A stretch of 64,000 nt of DNA from Candidatus Bilophila faecipullorum (lineage in GTDB: Bacteria; Desulfobacterota; Desulfovibrionia; Desulfovibrionales; Desulfovibrionaceae): assembly GCA_944326695.1 (NCBI GenBank), contig CALVEZ010000013.1, positions 1-64,000 on the forward strand. The letters run 5' to 3'. The position numbers and the translations under genes were made by a program. Shown piece by piece: positions 33,501 to 41,710 of the stretch. The notes under the pieces are model-generated. The model saw only the letters and a list, made by a program, of their open reading frames with translations, was not told the origin of the DNA and did not search any database. Every line of letters begins with the position of its first letter. Position 1 is the first letter of the stretch.

Positions 33501-34145
33501 ATGCAGGATATCTACCAGGCTGCGAGCGTTTTTCAGAGTGGGGTAGTCGGTCCGGAAACGGACGAACCCGAAACCGGGGATCAGCTCGCTTCGTTGATTG
33601 TTCCAGATGAGGTTCTGAATTCGGCCGGGTTATCCTCCGGAACTTTCGGAAAGCTGCAGGTACAGAGTTATGTTGAGGAACACTCGGAAAAATTTGTGAT
33701 TCATAATTCGCTGTCCGAGTCTGCAGCTGTCTTTTGCAGCGGCGCAAATGCGGTTTCAGTAAACATTACGGGCAGGCTTCTCCTATCCCAAAGCGATGAC
33801 CATTTCGCGGAATTCATGGATTTTTACGCAAGAAAGCTGCGCGCCCGAGAACTTCAGGATTCCGGCCGGGTCTGCACTTTTCTCATGGGAGGAATGTCGA
33901 TGAATCTGTACATCGAGATGATCGGTCTTCGTGCGAACGTACAGACTCCCGATGCCGTCGACATTTCAATTCAGGCTGTAGCCGGTGCTTTTTCGTCTGT
34001 TGATGACTCCGTATCCCTTGAGCACACCTATGTTTCTTCGTTGGGTGGGATTGCAAGCCGTCCGCCGGAAATATCCAGCGTGGAGGATGGTGGGCTGAGG
34101 GAAGAAGATGTTCGTCTGGTCAAAAAAGGAGAGAACAATGGTTGA
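33501..34145 (+). CDS. Tail/baseplate protein (214 aa)
   Basis: A beta-rich protein one base after the tape measure stop. The layout (long N-terminal loop, then NAVSVNITGRLLLSQSDD, a DFYARKLRARELQ helix, and a C-terminal beta region) is similar to that of the next gene, so the two may be paralogous. Position indicates a tail tip or hub-adaptor role. No named family. Confidence 0.6.
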   Translation: MQDIYQAASVFQSGVVGPETDEPETGDQLASLIVPDEVLNSAGLSSGTFGKLQVQSYVEEHSEKFVIHNSLSESAAVFCSGANAVSVNITGRLLLSQSDDHFAEFMDFYARKLRARELQDSGRVCTFLMGGMSMNLYIEMIGLRANVQTPDAVDISIQAVAGAFSSVDDSVSLEHTYVSSLGGIASRPPEISSVEDGGLREEDVRLVKKGENNG

Positions 34146-34740
34146 CGATTGGCGTGTATCCGGCATTGCCACGGATATATTTTTTGCGCCGGATACGTTT
34201 GAAAGTCTGGATGACTTTTCCGGGCGCGCGGCTTTCTATGCAAGCGCCGAGGCACTGGAGCCCATCCATGCGGATCTGCTGATACAGGACGTGTCTTTCA
34301 GCGTTGCCGAACACCTACAGCTTGAATCTCACATTGGAGAAAGTTTTGGGGTACTCGCTCTGGGGATGGCGCCGCTGACGGCGGACATCAGTTCTGTCAT
34401 GCCGTTATGTGAGGGGAACCCATCGCGGGTAAACATGCTCGACGCGTATGTCAATCGATTGAGAGTCAGCGCCGTGGCCCGTACCGGCGTTCTGCCCCAG
34501 CTCAGGTTTGCCGATGCCGTCATGGGGCTTGCTCTGACCGGAATGCGCCTCTCATATGATACACACATGCCTGGAGCGGCACTGCTCAATATGAGCGCTG
34601 TCGTGTTCAGTGTTCATGTCGGTACGCTTTTTTGGGACTTTGAACACGGTAAGCTCCGAAACAGACTGGGAATAAGCTCTTCGGATACAAGTGGGGAAGC
34701 CGTGGAACGGGAAGCTTCGAATGGCGGGGGGCAAGGATGA
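34138..34740 (+). CDS. Tail/baseplate protein (200 aa)
   Basis: ATG 34138 follows AAAGGAG; an upstream in-frame ATG (34108) lies inside the previous gene without a site. Beta-rich, with the MLDAYVNRLRVSAV helix at the place corresponding to DFYARKLRARELQ of the preceding protein. It overlaps both neighbours by 4-8 bp. Probable baseplate component by position. Confidence 0.6.
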   Translation: MVDDWRVSGIATDIFFAPDTFESLDDFSGRAAFYASAEALEPIHADLLIQDVSFSVAEHLQLESHIGESFGVLALGMAPLTADISSVMPLCEGNPSRVNMLDAYVNRLRVSAVARTGVLPQLRFADAVMGLALTGMRLSYDTHMPGAALLNMSAVVFSVHVGTLFWDFEHGKLRNRLGISSSDTSGEAVEREASNGGGQG

Positions 34741-36974
34741 GCCTGGAGACGACAGTTTCAGGTACGCGCCCCAATGTTTTTCTCTCCGATGTGCGTGTGT
34801 ATATCGCGGGGGTGCTTATGCCCGTAACGCATGTCACGGTGCGCAGCGGGGCGGGGCAGATGCCGGAAGCGTCTATTTCTCTCCCTCCGTGTCCCGATCT
34901 GTTTGTCGTCGGGCGTATGGATCGCATCCCCGTCCATATTTTTGTCAGGGAGAGTGTCGTCGGCAGCGGACGACTCATCCTGCTGTTCGAAGGAGCCATT
35001 GTCTCAAAACAATACCTTTGTCTTGCGTCCCAGAGAGAAATCAACGTGTCCGCAGTATCCTGGGCAGCAATTTTGGACGATGCCAGGCTGGAATTCATGA
35101 CCACGCTTGATGACATCGTGCGGCGCAGCCTCAGCGGGGAACTGGACAAGTCACTTGCGTCCTATCAGTTCGGCCTGCAGTTCCCTCTGCTGTTGTTTCT
35201 CCACGGATTGGGGGCGGAAGGGACGCCGGAGCCCATTCGTACGCCTGTCCAGTACCTTGAGAATATCTACAGATTCATAGCGTCGGCCGGAGAACTGGAA
35301 GCAGTTGCTCCGTTCAACGGTTCGGCCCTTGCGGGCTTCTTCAGGCAATATGCCAGAGACATACGGCTTATCCAACGCTTTGAGTCTCTTCCGTTTTTTG
35401 ACCGGGCGGCTGTTCCAGACCGAAAACGGGAAATGGATGGAAACGGACAGGGCAAGGAGGAAGAAGTCACGGCCTGGCATCTGGCGAAATTCAGTGAACA
35501 GACCGCAACAATGTTTCCGTTGGTATACGGCATGCAACAAGGGGCCGCATTGGCGCAGCTCGCCGGTCGTGCGGTGGAGGCGTCCCGGAAGATGAGCATG
35601 GCGGAACTCCTGAAGTTTCTCGTTGATGAATTGGAGTACGAGTTTCTTGTATTCGCAAGCCCGGCATTTCACAGCGAATCTCCTGAAAAGAAAAAGGAAA
35701 ATCCTGAACTTAGGGACAGGCTGATAGCCAGTGCCTTGAAGCCGCTGCTTTTCGACGCGCTCCCTCCATGTTGCAATGTGCTGTATCGGTCCCAAGTATT
35801 ACGTATCGAAGCTGCCGAACAGTATTCGGGGGTTCCTACTCGCGTTCAGATCAGAGACCTGCATGGACCCCTTGCTCTGCTGACCAGCGGCGTGGCGGAC
35901 AGTGTTCTGGCTCAGTATGGTCTTATCGACTACTATCCCAGTGAAAAATTTGTGGATTTTTCTCGTGGTAATCTACAGGTATATGAAAAGGCACTGGGGA
36001 CGGAACTGCTGGCGACGGAAACGCACACAGGGCCGTGGGTAGCTGAGGTGGGGACACCGCGGTGGTTCAGCTATATCCGGCCCGATACGCTCTCTGCAGG
36101 AGAAGGCACATTGGATGTCAGTCTGGAATTCAAACGGCGTTTCTGCCAGCGTCAGCTGCTCCATGCCCGTTATCTGCCGCGGACGCTTTCCTGTACAGCC
36201 ATGTTCAATCCCTATGTTACGCCGGGATTTCCCGGAGTCGTTTTTGACTCCGTTGATGCCGGCTTTGCTTTCGCAGGGTTCGTATTGGCTGTCACCCATG
36301 ACTTCAGTGCTGAGAGTGCGACGACGAGTGTGGAATTCAACTATGTTCGCATGCTCGACGAGGCAGCCTGTGTGGAGATTCCCAATCCCCTGGAATCCGT
36401 GCAGATGATTACCCATGACGAGCGTTATCTTGCTCCCGTGTACCGTTCTCTGCTGGGTACGGAAGGTGTTGCCGATATAGCCGGGGCGGAACCGATTTCC
36501 TATGGCAGAATGTGGAACGAGAACATGGGAGAGATGGTCGAAGTCCGCCATCCGCAGACCAGCCCTCTTGAAGCCTATCGTCGTCAGAGGCGCAATATTG
36601 TGGGGTTTGAGGATTACTGCACGTTTATGGGGTTTACTGTCGGCAGAATAGGGGCAGGTCCCGATGGGCCTTCGACCGTGCTTGAACTGGATGGCGACTT
36701 TCTCTCGAATCGTAAGGCTGTCGAGTTATACAATGTACCGGCCTCCTCAGAGGGACAGGGGGCTGCTGGTTCTGAAAAGATCCGGAGCAACGGCGATGAC
36801 GGTGTGGAGCTGAAAGCAGCCACAGGGCAGGAAGAGAAGGAGGAAGAGAGAACCTCCATTTCCGAACAGGCCACGGCTGAAAAAGCTGATGGTGTTAGGG
36901 CAAGATTTACCGATGTGCGTGAACTGTTGCGCAGGATCGCAAAGGAGGAATTTTCCAAATCAGCATACAGGTAA
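34737..36974 (+). CDS. Probable baseplate hub protein (745 aa)
   Basis: A large multi-domain protein. The N-terminal 150 residues are strands (VRVYIAGVLMPVTHVTVRSG) like hub or late-control domains that bind the tube. A helical middle follows, then a second beta domain (YARYLPRTLSCTAMFNPYVTPGFPG) resembling the gp27/gpD-type barrel with its PGFPG loop. The C-terminal 100 residues are acidic and disordered. Together with the spike at 26545 it would form the hub-spike complex. The family assignment is tentative. Confidence 0.6.
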   Translation: MSLETTVSGTRPNVFLSDVRVYIAGVLMPVTHVTVRSGAGQMPEASISLPPCPDLFVVGRMDRIPVHIFVRESVVGSGRLILLFEGAIVSKQYLCLASQREINVSAVSWAAILDDARLEFMTTLDDIVRRSLSGELDKSLASYQFGLQFPLLLFLHGLGAEGTPEPIRTPVQYLENIYRFIASAGELEAVAPFNGSALAGFFRQYARDIRLIQRFESLPFFDRAAVPDRKREMDGNGQGKEEEVTAWHLAKFSEQTATMFPLVYGMQQGAALAQLAGRAVEASRKMSMAELLKFLVDELEYEFLVFASPAFHSESPEKKKENPELRDRLIASALKPLLFDALPPCCNVLYRSQVLRIEAAEQYSGVPTRVQIRDLHGPLALLTSGVADSVLAQYGLIDYYPSEKFVDFSRGNLQVYEKALGTELLATETHTGPWVAEVGTPRWFSYIRPDTLSAGEGTLDVSLEFKRRFCQRQLLHARYLPRTLSCTAMFNPYVTPGFPGVVFDSVDAGFAFAGFVLAVTHDFSAESATTSVEFNYVRMLDEAACVEIPNPLESVQMITHDERYLAPVYRSLLGTEGVADIAGAEPISYGRMWNENMGEMVEVRHPQTSPLEAYRRQRRNIVGFEDYCTFMGFTVGRIGAGPDGPSTVLELDGDFLSNRKAVELYNVPASSEGQGAAGSEKIRSNGDDGVELKAATGQEEKEEERTSISEQATAEKADGVRARFTDVRELLRRIAKEEFSKSAYR

Positions 36975-37057
36975 GCTTATCCCCAGTTGTTTTTGAAAAA
37001 TTGCCGGGAGACAAATCAATTCTTGCCCCTTGAACTTTACTCGGATAGGATCTTTTC

Positions 37058-38089
37058 ATGATGAATGAACGAACGCCGCATGATTCAGCGTACAAGAATT
37101 TTTTCAGTAATCCAGAAATGGTGGAATCGCTCTTGCGTGATTTTGTACCAGCGGACTTTATTCGTGATCTGGATTTCTCAACGCTTGAACGCTGTTCCGC
37201 CAGCTATGTGACCGATGATCTACGCGAACGTCACGATGACATTGTCTGGCGTGTCAGTTGGAAAAACGGTTCATGGTGTTACGTTGTACTTTTGATAGAA
37301 TTTCAGAGTACGCCCGATTACTGGATGGCCCTGAGGATTCTTTCTTATACGACGCTGTTGCTGCTGGATCTTGTCAAATCAGGAAATGTTAGTGAATACG
37401 AAGGATTGCCTTCCGTCTTTCCAATTGTTATATATAATGGAGGCAAGGCTTGGAAATCACCGCAGGAAGTGGCGGAGCTGTTTGCCCCCATGCCGGAAAG
37501 TCTCAAGTTTTATCGTCCTCAGCAGCGTCACTTCCTGCTTGATGAAAGCAGGGTTTCCAAGGAAGAGCTGGACAAGAGCGAAGGGCTGGTTGCTCAGCTC
37601 CTGAAACTTGAACGGGCTCAGAATCTGGAACAGGTTCGGGATGTCGTCAAGGAATTGCTCACCCAGCTTCGGGGAGCTGAGTATGTCTCCCTGCGTCGGG
37701 CATTTTCCGTATGGTTGGGGCGAGTGGTATTTAAACGTTCAGGTATAACTCAGGATGTTCCTGAGTTTCAGGATCTGCAGGAGGTGGACGCCATGTTGGA
37801 AGAAAGAGCCGCCCAGTGGAAGAATGAATATATTCAGCAAGGGATATTGGCTGGTCGTAATGAAGGGATTGCTATTGGAGAAGCCAGGGGAGAAGCCAGG
37901 GGAGAAGCCAGAGGTCTAGGGCGCGGTTTACAACTTCTGCTGGAAGCCCGTTTTGGAACTTTGCCTTCTTCGGTGATCTCCTATATATCGAATTCTTCCG
38001 ATTCCAGTACTCTTCAAAATCTTATGCTCTCAGCATATCATGTGGATTCTCTTCAGTCTTTTATGGAACTGATGAAGAATAAAAAATGA
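37058..38089 (+). CDS. Rpn family recombination-promoting nuclease (PD-(D/E)xK, transposase_31-like)
   Basis: 343 residues. The N-terminus HDSAYKNFFSNPEMVESLLRDF is the family hallmark. The catalytic core is the Asp of RHDDIVWRV and the ExQ of LLIEFQSTPDYWMALR. The C-terminus has a triple EARG repeat encoded by a 12-bp tandem repeat near 37877-37915. Rpn proteins cut DNA and promote RecA-independent recombination, and some act in phage defence. It is inserted between hub and sigma-like genes with about 80 bp of non-coding DNA before it and lacks a phage-type promoter motif, so it looks like a later insertion. Confidence 0.85.
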   Translation: MMNERTPHDSAYKNFFSNPEMVESLLRDFVPADFIRDLDFSTLERCSASYVTDDLRERHDDIVWRVSWKNGSWCYVVLLIEFQSTPDYWMALRILSYTTLLLLDLVKSGNVSEYEGLPSVFPIVIYNGGKAWKSPQEVAELFAPMPESLKFYRPQQRHFLLDESRVSKEELDKSEGLVAQLLKLERAQNLEQVRDVVKELLTQLRGAEYVSLRRAFSVWLGRVVFKRSGITQDVPEFQDLQEVDAMLEERAAQWKNEYIQQGILAGRNEGIAIGEARGEARGEARGLGRGLQLLLEARFGTLPSSVISYISNSSDSSTLQNLMLSAYHVDSLQSFMELMKNKK

Positions 38090-38145
38090 AATATTGATAA
38101 CGAGAGAACTGAATTGGCAAAAAGTTTGAAGTCCTGTGTAGTGTG

Positions 38146-38301
38146 ATGAACAAAGAAGCTCAGGATGAAGTTGAAAGACAGCTCAATGCAGCAATGGAAG
38201 TAATGTCATTGCATGAATTGCGCCGGGTTCATGGTCTTTCGCAGAAAATTGCTGCCCAAACGTTTGGGGGGCAGCAGACTACCGTTGTCAATCCCAACTA
38301 A
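38146..38301 (+). pseudogene. Truncated XRE/HigA-type antitoxin fragment (51 codons)
   Basis: The product contains MSLHELRRVHGLSQKIAAQT, the beginning of an XRE helix-turn-helix (MTLxELRKxxGLTQxxxAxxLG), then ends shortly after QQTTVV, before the second half of the domain. The start ATG 38146 lacks a good ribosome-binding site. It lies right after the Rpn gene and probably is a remnant of a toxin-antitoxin or regulator gene. Confidence 0.55.
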
Positions 38302-38464
38302 CGTACAGGCATGTACATTTTTGCCTTACGTATTTGTATGAAAGAGACGGGAGGAAAGCAGGAAATAGCCACGCACTTTCCATAATATTTTTAATTTTTG
38401 TCATTTGAGTAAAAATAGTGACTGCTGGTCAGAATGTTTTGAAAAAGGACTATCTGATTCAGGG

Positions 38465-38497
38465 AAGGCCGGAGTGTTCAGCTCCGGCCTTTTTTTA
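38465..38497 (+). terminator. Intrinsic terminator before the sigma-like gene
   Basis: A 10-bp stem AAGGCCGGAG/CTCCGGCCTT followed by seven T. Confidence 0.85.
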
Positions 38498-38551
38498 CAA
38501 AACACCCCGCAGGACGATGGAAATATCTTGTGGGCCAATTTTCCCACTTCC

Positions 38552-38580
38552 TGAAACCCCTTTTGTTTGGGCGCAATATT
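38552..38580 (+). promoter_or_regulatory. Phage-type bipartite promoter, copy 6
   Basis: TGAAA (one mismatch to TGAAC) at 38552-38556, a 17-nt spacer, and CGCAATATT (CAATATT 38574-38580); 37 nt before the start of the sigma-like gene, which may thus regulate itself. Confidence 0.6.
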
Positions 38581-38610
38581 GTTCTGTATTTTATTGAGGA
38601 GGAGCATATT

Positions 38611-39351
38611 ATGACCCAAAATTATCGGGACAAGGATATGGAAGCCTGGAATTCCTACCGGACATTTCCTTCCCCGGAAAATCGTTCGGCTCTGCTGCGT
38701 CGTTTCGACGGAGTGATCAACTCCCAGGTCAATAAATGGGCGGGGCCCGTTCCGCGCGAGACACTGCTCATGGAAGCCAGGGCCCATGCCGCCAAAGCAA
38801 TCGATACCTACGATCCAGCCAAGGGCGCGGCGCTGGCCACACATGTCGCCAACGCCATCAAACCTATTTCCCGCACGGTCTATACATACCAGAACGCTGT
38901 ACGTGCACCGGAGAACGTCACCCGAGCCATCGGAGCATATAAGCAGTCCCTTGAGACTCTGACTGACGAGAAGGGGAGAGCGCCAAACGATGAGGAACTT
39001 GCCGCCGAACTTGGTTGGGAAAAGGAGTTTCTTGATCGGGTCAAGCGATATGACTACCGGGAATTTGTGGAATCCCAGCCCGTAGCCGGAGGACAGTTCG
39101 GCACAAAGGAAGATTACCTGCTTGATGATGAACTGATTCTGGAGAGTTTGTTCAGGAGTCTGTCCGATGAAGAAAAGCTTATTTTTTCAAGCCTGACGGG
39201 ATACGGGGATGCTCCCATTCATAGCAACGGGTGGCTTGCCCAGCAGCTAGGTGTCTCCCCCAGCCAGATTACGGCGCGGAAAGATGCTCTTGCTCGCAAG
39301 ATTACGAACTTTTTGAACCGTCCAAGCCTTAAAGGGAGATTTGGGGCATGA
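38611..39351 (+). CDS. Phage sigma-70-like factor
   Basis: 246 residues; ATG 38611 behind GAGGAGG. Region 2: MEARAHAAKAIDTYDPAKGAALATHV with the family's YDPxKG near residue 66. Region 3: VRAPENVTRAIGAYKQSLET and GRAPNDEELAAELG. Region 4: LSDEEKLIFSSLTGYG, then the helix-turn-helix WLAQQLGVSPSQITARKDAL near residue 206. Region 1 is absent. It lies among baseplate genes and is the last-but-one module; its own promoter is copy 6 of the motif found before other late units. Partner: host core or the split phage polymerase (4246-6126). Sigma family membership is well supported; promoter specificity is inferred. Confidence 0.82.
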   Translation: MTQNYRDKDMEAWNSYRTFPSPENRSALLRRFDGVINSQVNKWAGPVPRETLLMEARAHAAKAIDTYDPAKGAALATHVANAIKPISRTVYTYQNAVRAPENVTRAIGAYKQSLETLTDEKGRAPNDEELAAELGWEKEFLDRVKRYDYREFVESQPVAGGQFGTKEDYLLDDELILESLFRSLSDEEKLIFSSLTGYGDAPIHSNGWLAQQLGVSPSQITARKDALARKITNFLNRPSLKGRFGA

Positions 39352-39743
39352 GCGATATCTTGGAACAGGCCGATCAATTGTATGATGCCTTGGAAGCTTT
39401 GCTCAGTCTGGGGATTCGTACGGCGTCTGGAGAGGCCGTCGGTACAGTCAGTCTTGAAGGTCTGAAGACCGATGGCAGAACTTTTGCCAATGCCCTTTTC
39501 CCCAAGGGGATCCCCAGGTTACCCTCTGAAACGCTGTCTGTCGGGAGCCTGTACGATACGTCTCAAGCCTGCGCCCGTATGGCATCCAGCATTTCCATGA
39601 CCCGTAAAGATTACTATGTGCAGGCTGCCAAAGATGCGGAAATACGGTTCAGTCGCCTTAAATATGAGCGTTTTTTACATACAGGGGCGCTGAATGTATC
39701 GGTAAAGCCCCACAAGATGCAGACTGCGGTAAACGAACAATAA
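39348..39743 (+). CDS. Hypothetical phage protein (131 aa)
   Basis: It is coupled to the sigma-like gene by a 4-bp ATGA overlap. Helical N- and C-termini and a central Pro-rich loop (FPKGIPRLPSETL). It precedes baseplate wedge genes by 1 bp. Unknown function. Confidence 0.6.
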   Translation: MSDILEQADQLYDALEALLSLGIRTASGEAVGTVSLEGLKTDGRTFANALFPKGIPRLPSETLSVGSLYDTSQACARMASSISMTRKDYYVQAAKDAEIRFSRLKYERFLHTGALNVSVKPHKMQTAVNEQ

Positions 39744-39744
39744 C

Positions 39745-40197
39745 ATGGATATCAGGCTGTATACACTCACTGGGGAATGGGAGAACAGAGAAGCCGGACA
39801 AGGGCAGCATACGACCGGCGCGTCACTGGATGCCCCTGTAGCCAGCAGATTGGAAACGTTAGCAGGAAAAGTCGTCAAATACCTTTGCACTGGTATCGGC
39901 AGCGATGCCTTTGACTCAGCCTACGGCAGCAGGGCCATACCTTCCCGTACTGTCAGCAAGTCAGGCATGGCTCTGTACAGGAGCCTACTTGTCGATGACA
40001 TCAGGCGATGCGCGGATTACCTGCGATCAAATGAAGAGTCTCTACCCACTGGTGTGGAACGACTTGAGCAAGTTCGGTTGCTCGACCTCAAATATGCTCC
40101 GGGAGGCGACAGTACCCGCGTAGACATTTATCTGGATATCATGAGCGATCAGGGAAGACATGCGCTGGTTGTTTTTTCGGGAGGCGGTGGTGTCTGA
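39745..40197 (+). CDS. Probable baseplate wedge protein, gp25-like
   Basis: 150 residues. GKVVKYLCTGIGSDAFDSAYGS and the C-terminal strand STRVDIYLDIMS fit the pattern of gp25/GpW lysozyme-like wedge proteins, which are usually encoded just before the gp6/J-like gene, as here. It overlaps the next gene by 8 bp. The call depends on context as much as on sequence. Confidence 0.55.
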   Translation: MDIRLYTLTGEWENREAGQGQHTTGASLDAPVASRLETLAGKVVKYLCTGIGSDAFDSAYGSRAIPSRTVSKSGMALYRSLLVDDIRRCADYLRSNEESLPTGVERLEQVRLLDLKYAPGGDSTRVDIYLDIMSDQGRHALVVFSGGGGV

Positions 40198-41710
40198 TAT
40201 TGTCATCAGTTCAGAGCAGCTTGAAGAGGCTAGAAACCTTATCTGCCAATATCTGCGGGATGCCGGATACAAAGGTTCACTAGAAGACGGCACAGGGATA
40301 GCCGATGCCGTCATCAAGCCCGCCGCGTTGATCACTCTGTTTATCCGGCAGGAATTGAACAAGGCCAGGGCATATCAGAGTCTGAAACAGGCAGAGGATC
40401 TCCGGTCGGAGTTGGATACGGACGAATACGATGCGGCCGTCGACGCCATTCTTTCAAACTGGTTTGTATCCCGAAAGGCGGGAGAGCCCGGCAGCGGACT
40501 CATACGGCTGTGGTTCCGGCAGCCGGTGGAGTTTCTGCGGATTCAGACGGGGCAGAGCGTTGGAACTGTTGAAGCTGAGGGTCTCGTAGCTGCTGAAGAT
40601 GTAGTGTTGTCTCCGGGAAGTTTCAGTACGATGAGGACAACCTTGAGCTCATCACCTGAATATTATGTGGACATCCGGGTCCGGACGGTCAATAACACCG
40701 AGCTTGTCATATCGGCGGGGGCACAAGTCACCGCAGATATCGCGGATATCTATTTTTTACGGGCGACCATTCCGGCAGACTTTTCTGTGGGAATTCCCAA
40801 AGAAAGCAGCGAGGATTTCATTGCACGTTCAAAATGGGCCATCACGACCAGGGAACTCATTTCCGAGCATGCGATACGTACTGTTCTGCTTGATGAGTTT
40901 GATGAAATCCGCTCTCTGTATGTCGCCCGCCATGGTTCCGCTGAACAGCGCCGCGACCTCGTCGTTTTTGAGGACGTGACGATACATGTAGGCAACAAGG
41001 CAGATATTTACGTCAGTTTGCCCATATCCAGATTTACTGTGACACTGACGGCCGGGGAGAACGGAGAGTTGGACACGTCTTCTTTTCCGGTTCAGGTGCC
41101 GGTTGTGGACTTTTTCGGAGCGCGTACGGAAGAAGGAGAGGTCAAATTGACGGTGTCTGCGGATCCTCTGCTTTGGGCGAGTATGCGTTTCGCTCTGAAA
41201 GGACTCGCAGTTCCCCCAGAGTATGCGGGAAAGGAAATCACGGTGGAATGGGCCGGAGCTCCGGCTCTGCGGAGTATCCATGATTATGTGACTTCGGATA
41301 GCCAGCGGGTCAGCTGTTACGATCCGCTTGTGCGACACAAGCATCTCGTACGCTTTTCCGTAGAACTGTCCGTGGATTTTGTCGATGTAGAAGATGATGA
41401 GCCCCACCGTGCGGCCGTACGTGAGACTGTTGCGGGGTATATCAACAGCCTTGTGGACGGTGCCGTTTGGACTGAGTCCGAAATGGTGAGGCGTATCCAT
41501 CAGCTTGGATATGTTTCCCGTGTTTCCGTACCCGTAATCTGCAAGGCTGAAATGCTCAATACTGAATCGGGAGATTTTAGTACGTCTTTAGTAAGCGACC
41601 GTTTTGATCTGGCGGATGTACTGCCTGAAAGCCCCCCGCAGATCAGCATCAACACGGTGCAGCCCTACACGGATGCGGCGATGATCAAGGTAAATGGAGC
41701 AGTCGGATAA
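40190..41710 (+). CDS. Baseplate wedge protein, gp6/J-like
   Basis: 506 residues. GTG 40190 is chosen because GGGAGG lies 5 nt upstream; ATG 40160 lies inside the previous gene. The middle shows the baseplate-J pattern: GTVEAEGLVAAEDVVLSPG, IPKESSEDFIARSKWAI, then ELISEHAIRTVLLDEFDEIRS, and a C-terminal strand-rich part ending in SINTVQPYTDAAM. In T4-like tails this protein forms the wedge ring that connects hub and fibres. Confidence 0.72.
   Translation: MSDIVISSEQLEEARNLICQYLRDAGYKGSLEDGTGIADAVIKPAALITLFIRQELNKARAYQSLKQAEDLRSELDTDEYDAAVDAILSNWFVSRKAGEPGSGLIRLWFRQPVEFLRIQTGQSVGTVEAEGLVAAEDVVLSPGSFSTMRTTLSSSPEYYVDIRVRTVNNTELVISAGAQVTADIADIYFLRATIPADFSVGIPKESSEDFIARSKWAITTRELISEHAIRTVLLDEFDEIRSLYVARHGSAEQRRDLVVFEDVTIHVGNKADIYVSLPISRFTVTLTAGENGELDTSSFPVQVPVVDFFGARTEEGEVKLTVSADPLLWASMRFALKGLAVPPEYAGKEITVEWAGAPALRSIHDYVTSDSQRVSCYDPLVRHKHLVRFSVELSVDFVDVEDDEPHRAAVRETVAGYINSLVDGAVWTESEMVRRIHQLGYVSRVSVPVICKAEMLNTESGDFSTSLVSDRFDLADVLPESPPQISINTVQPYTDAAMIKVNGAVG

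Noticed and set aside
37030..37057. TTGAAC upstream of the Rpn gene as an eighth phage promoter
   Set aside because: No CAATATT-like box occurs 17-18 nt downstream.
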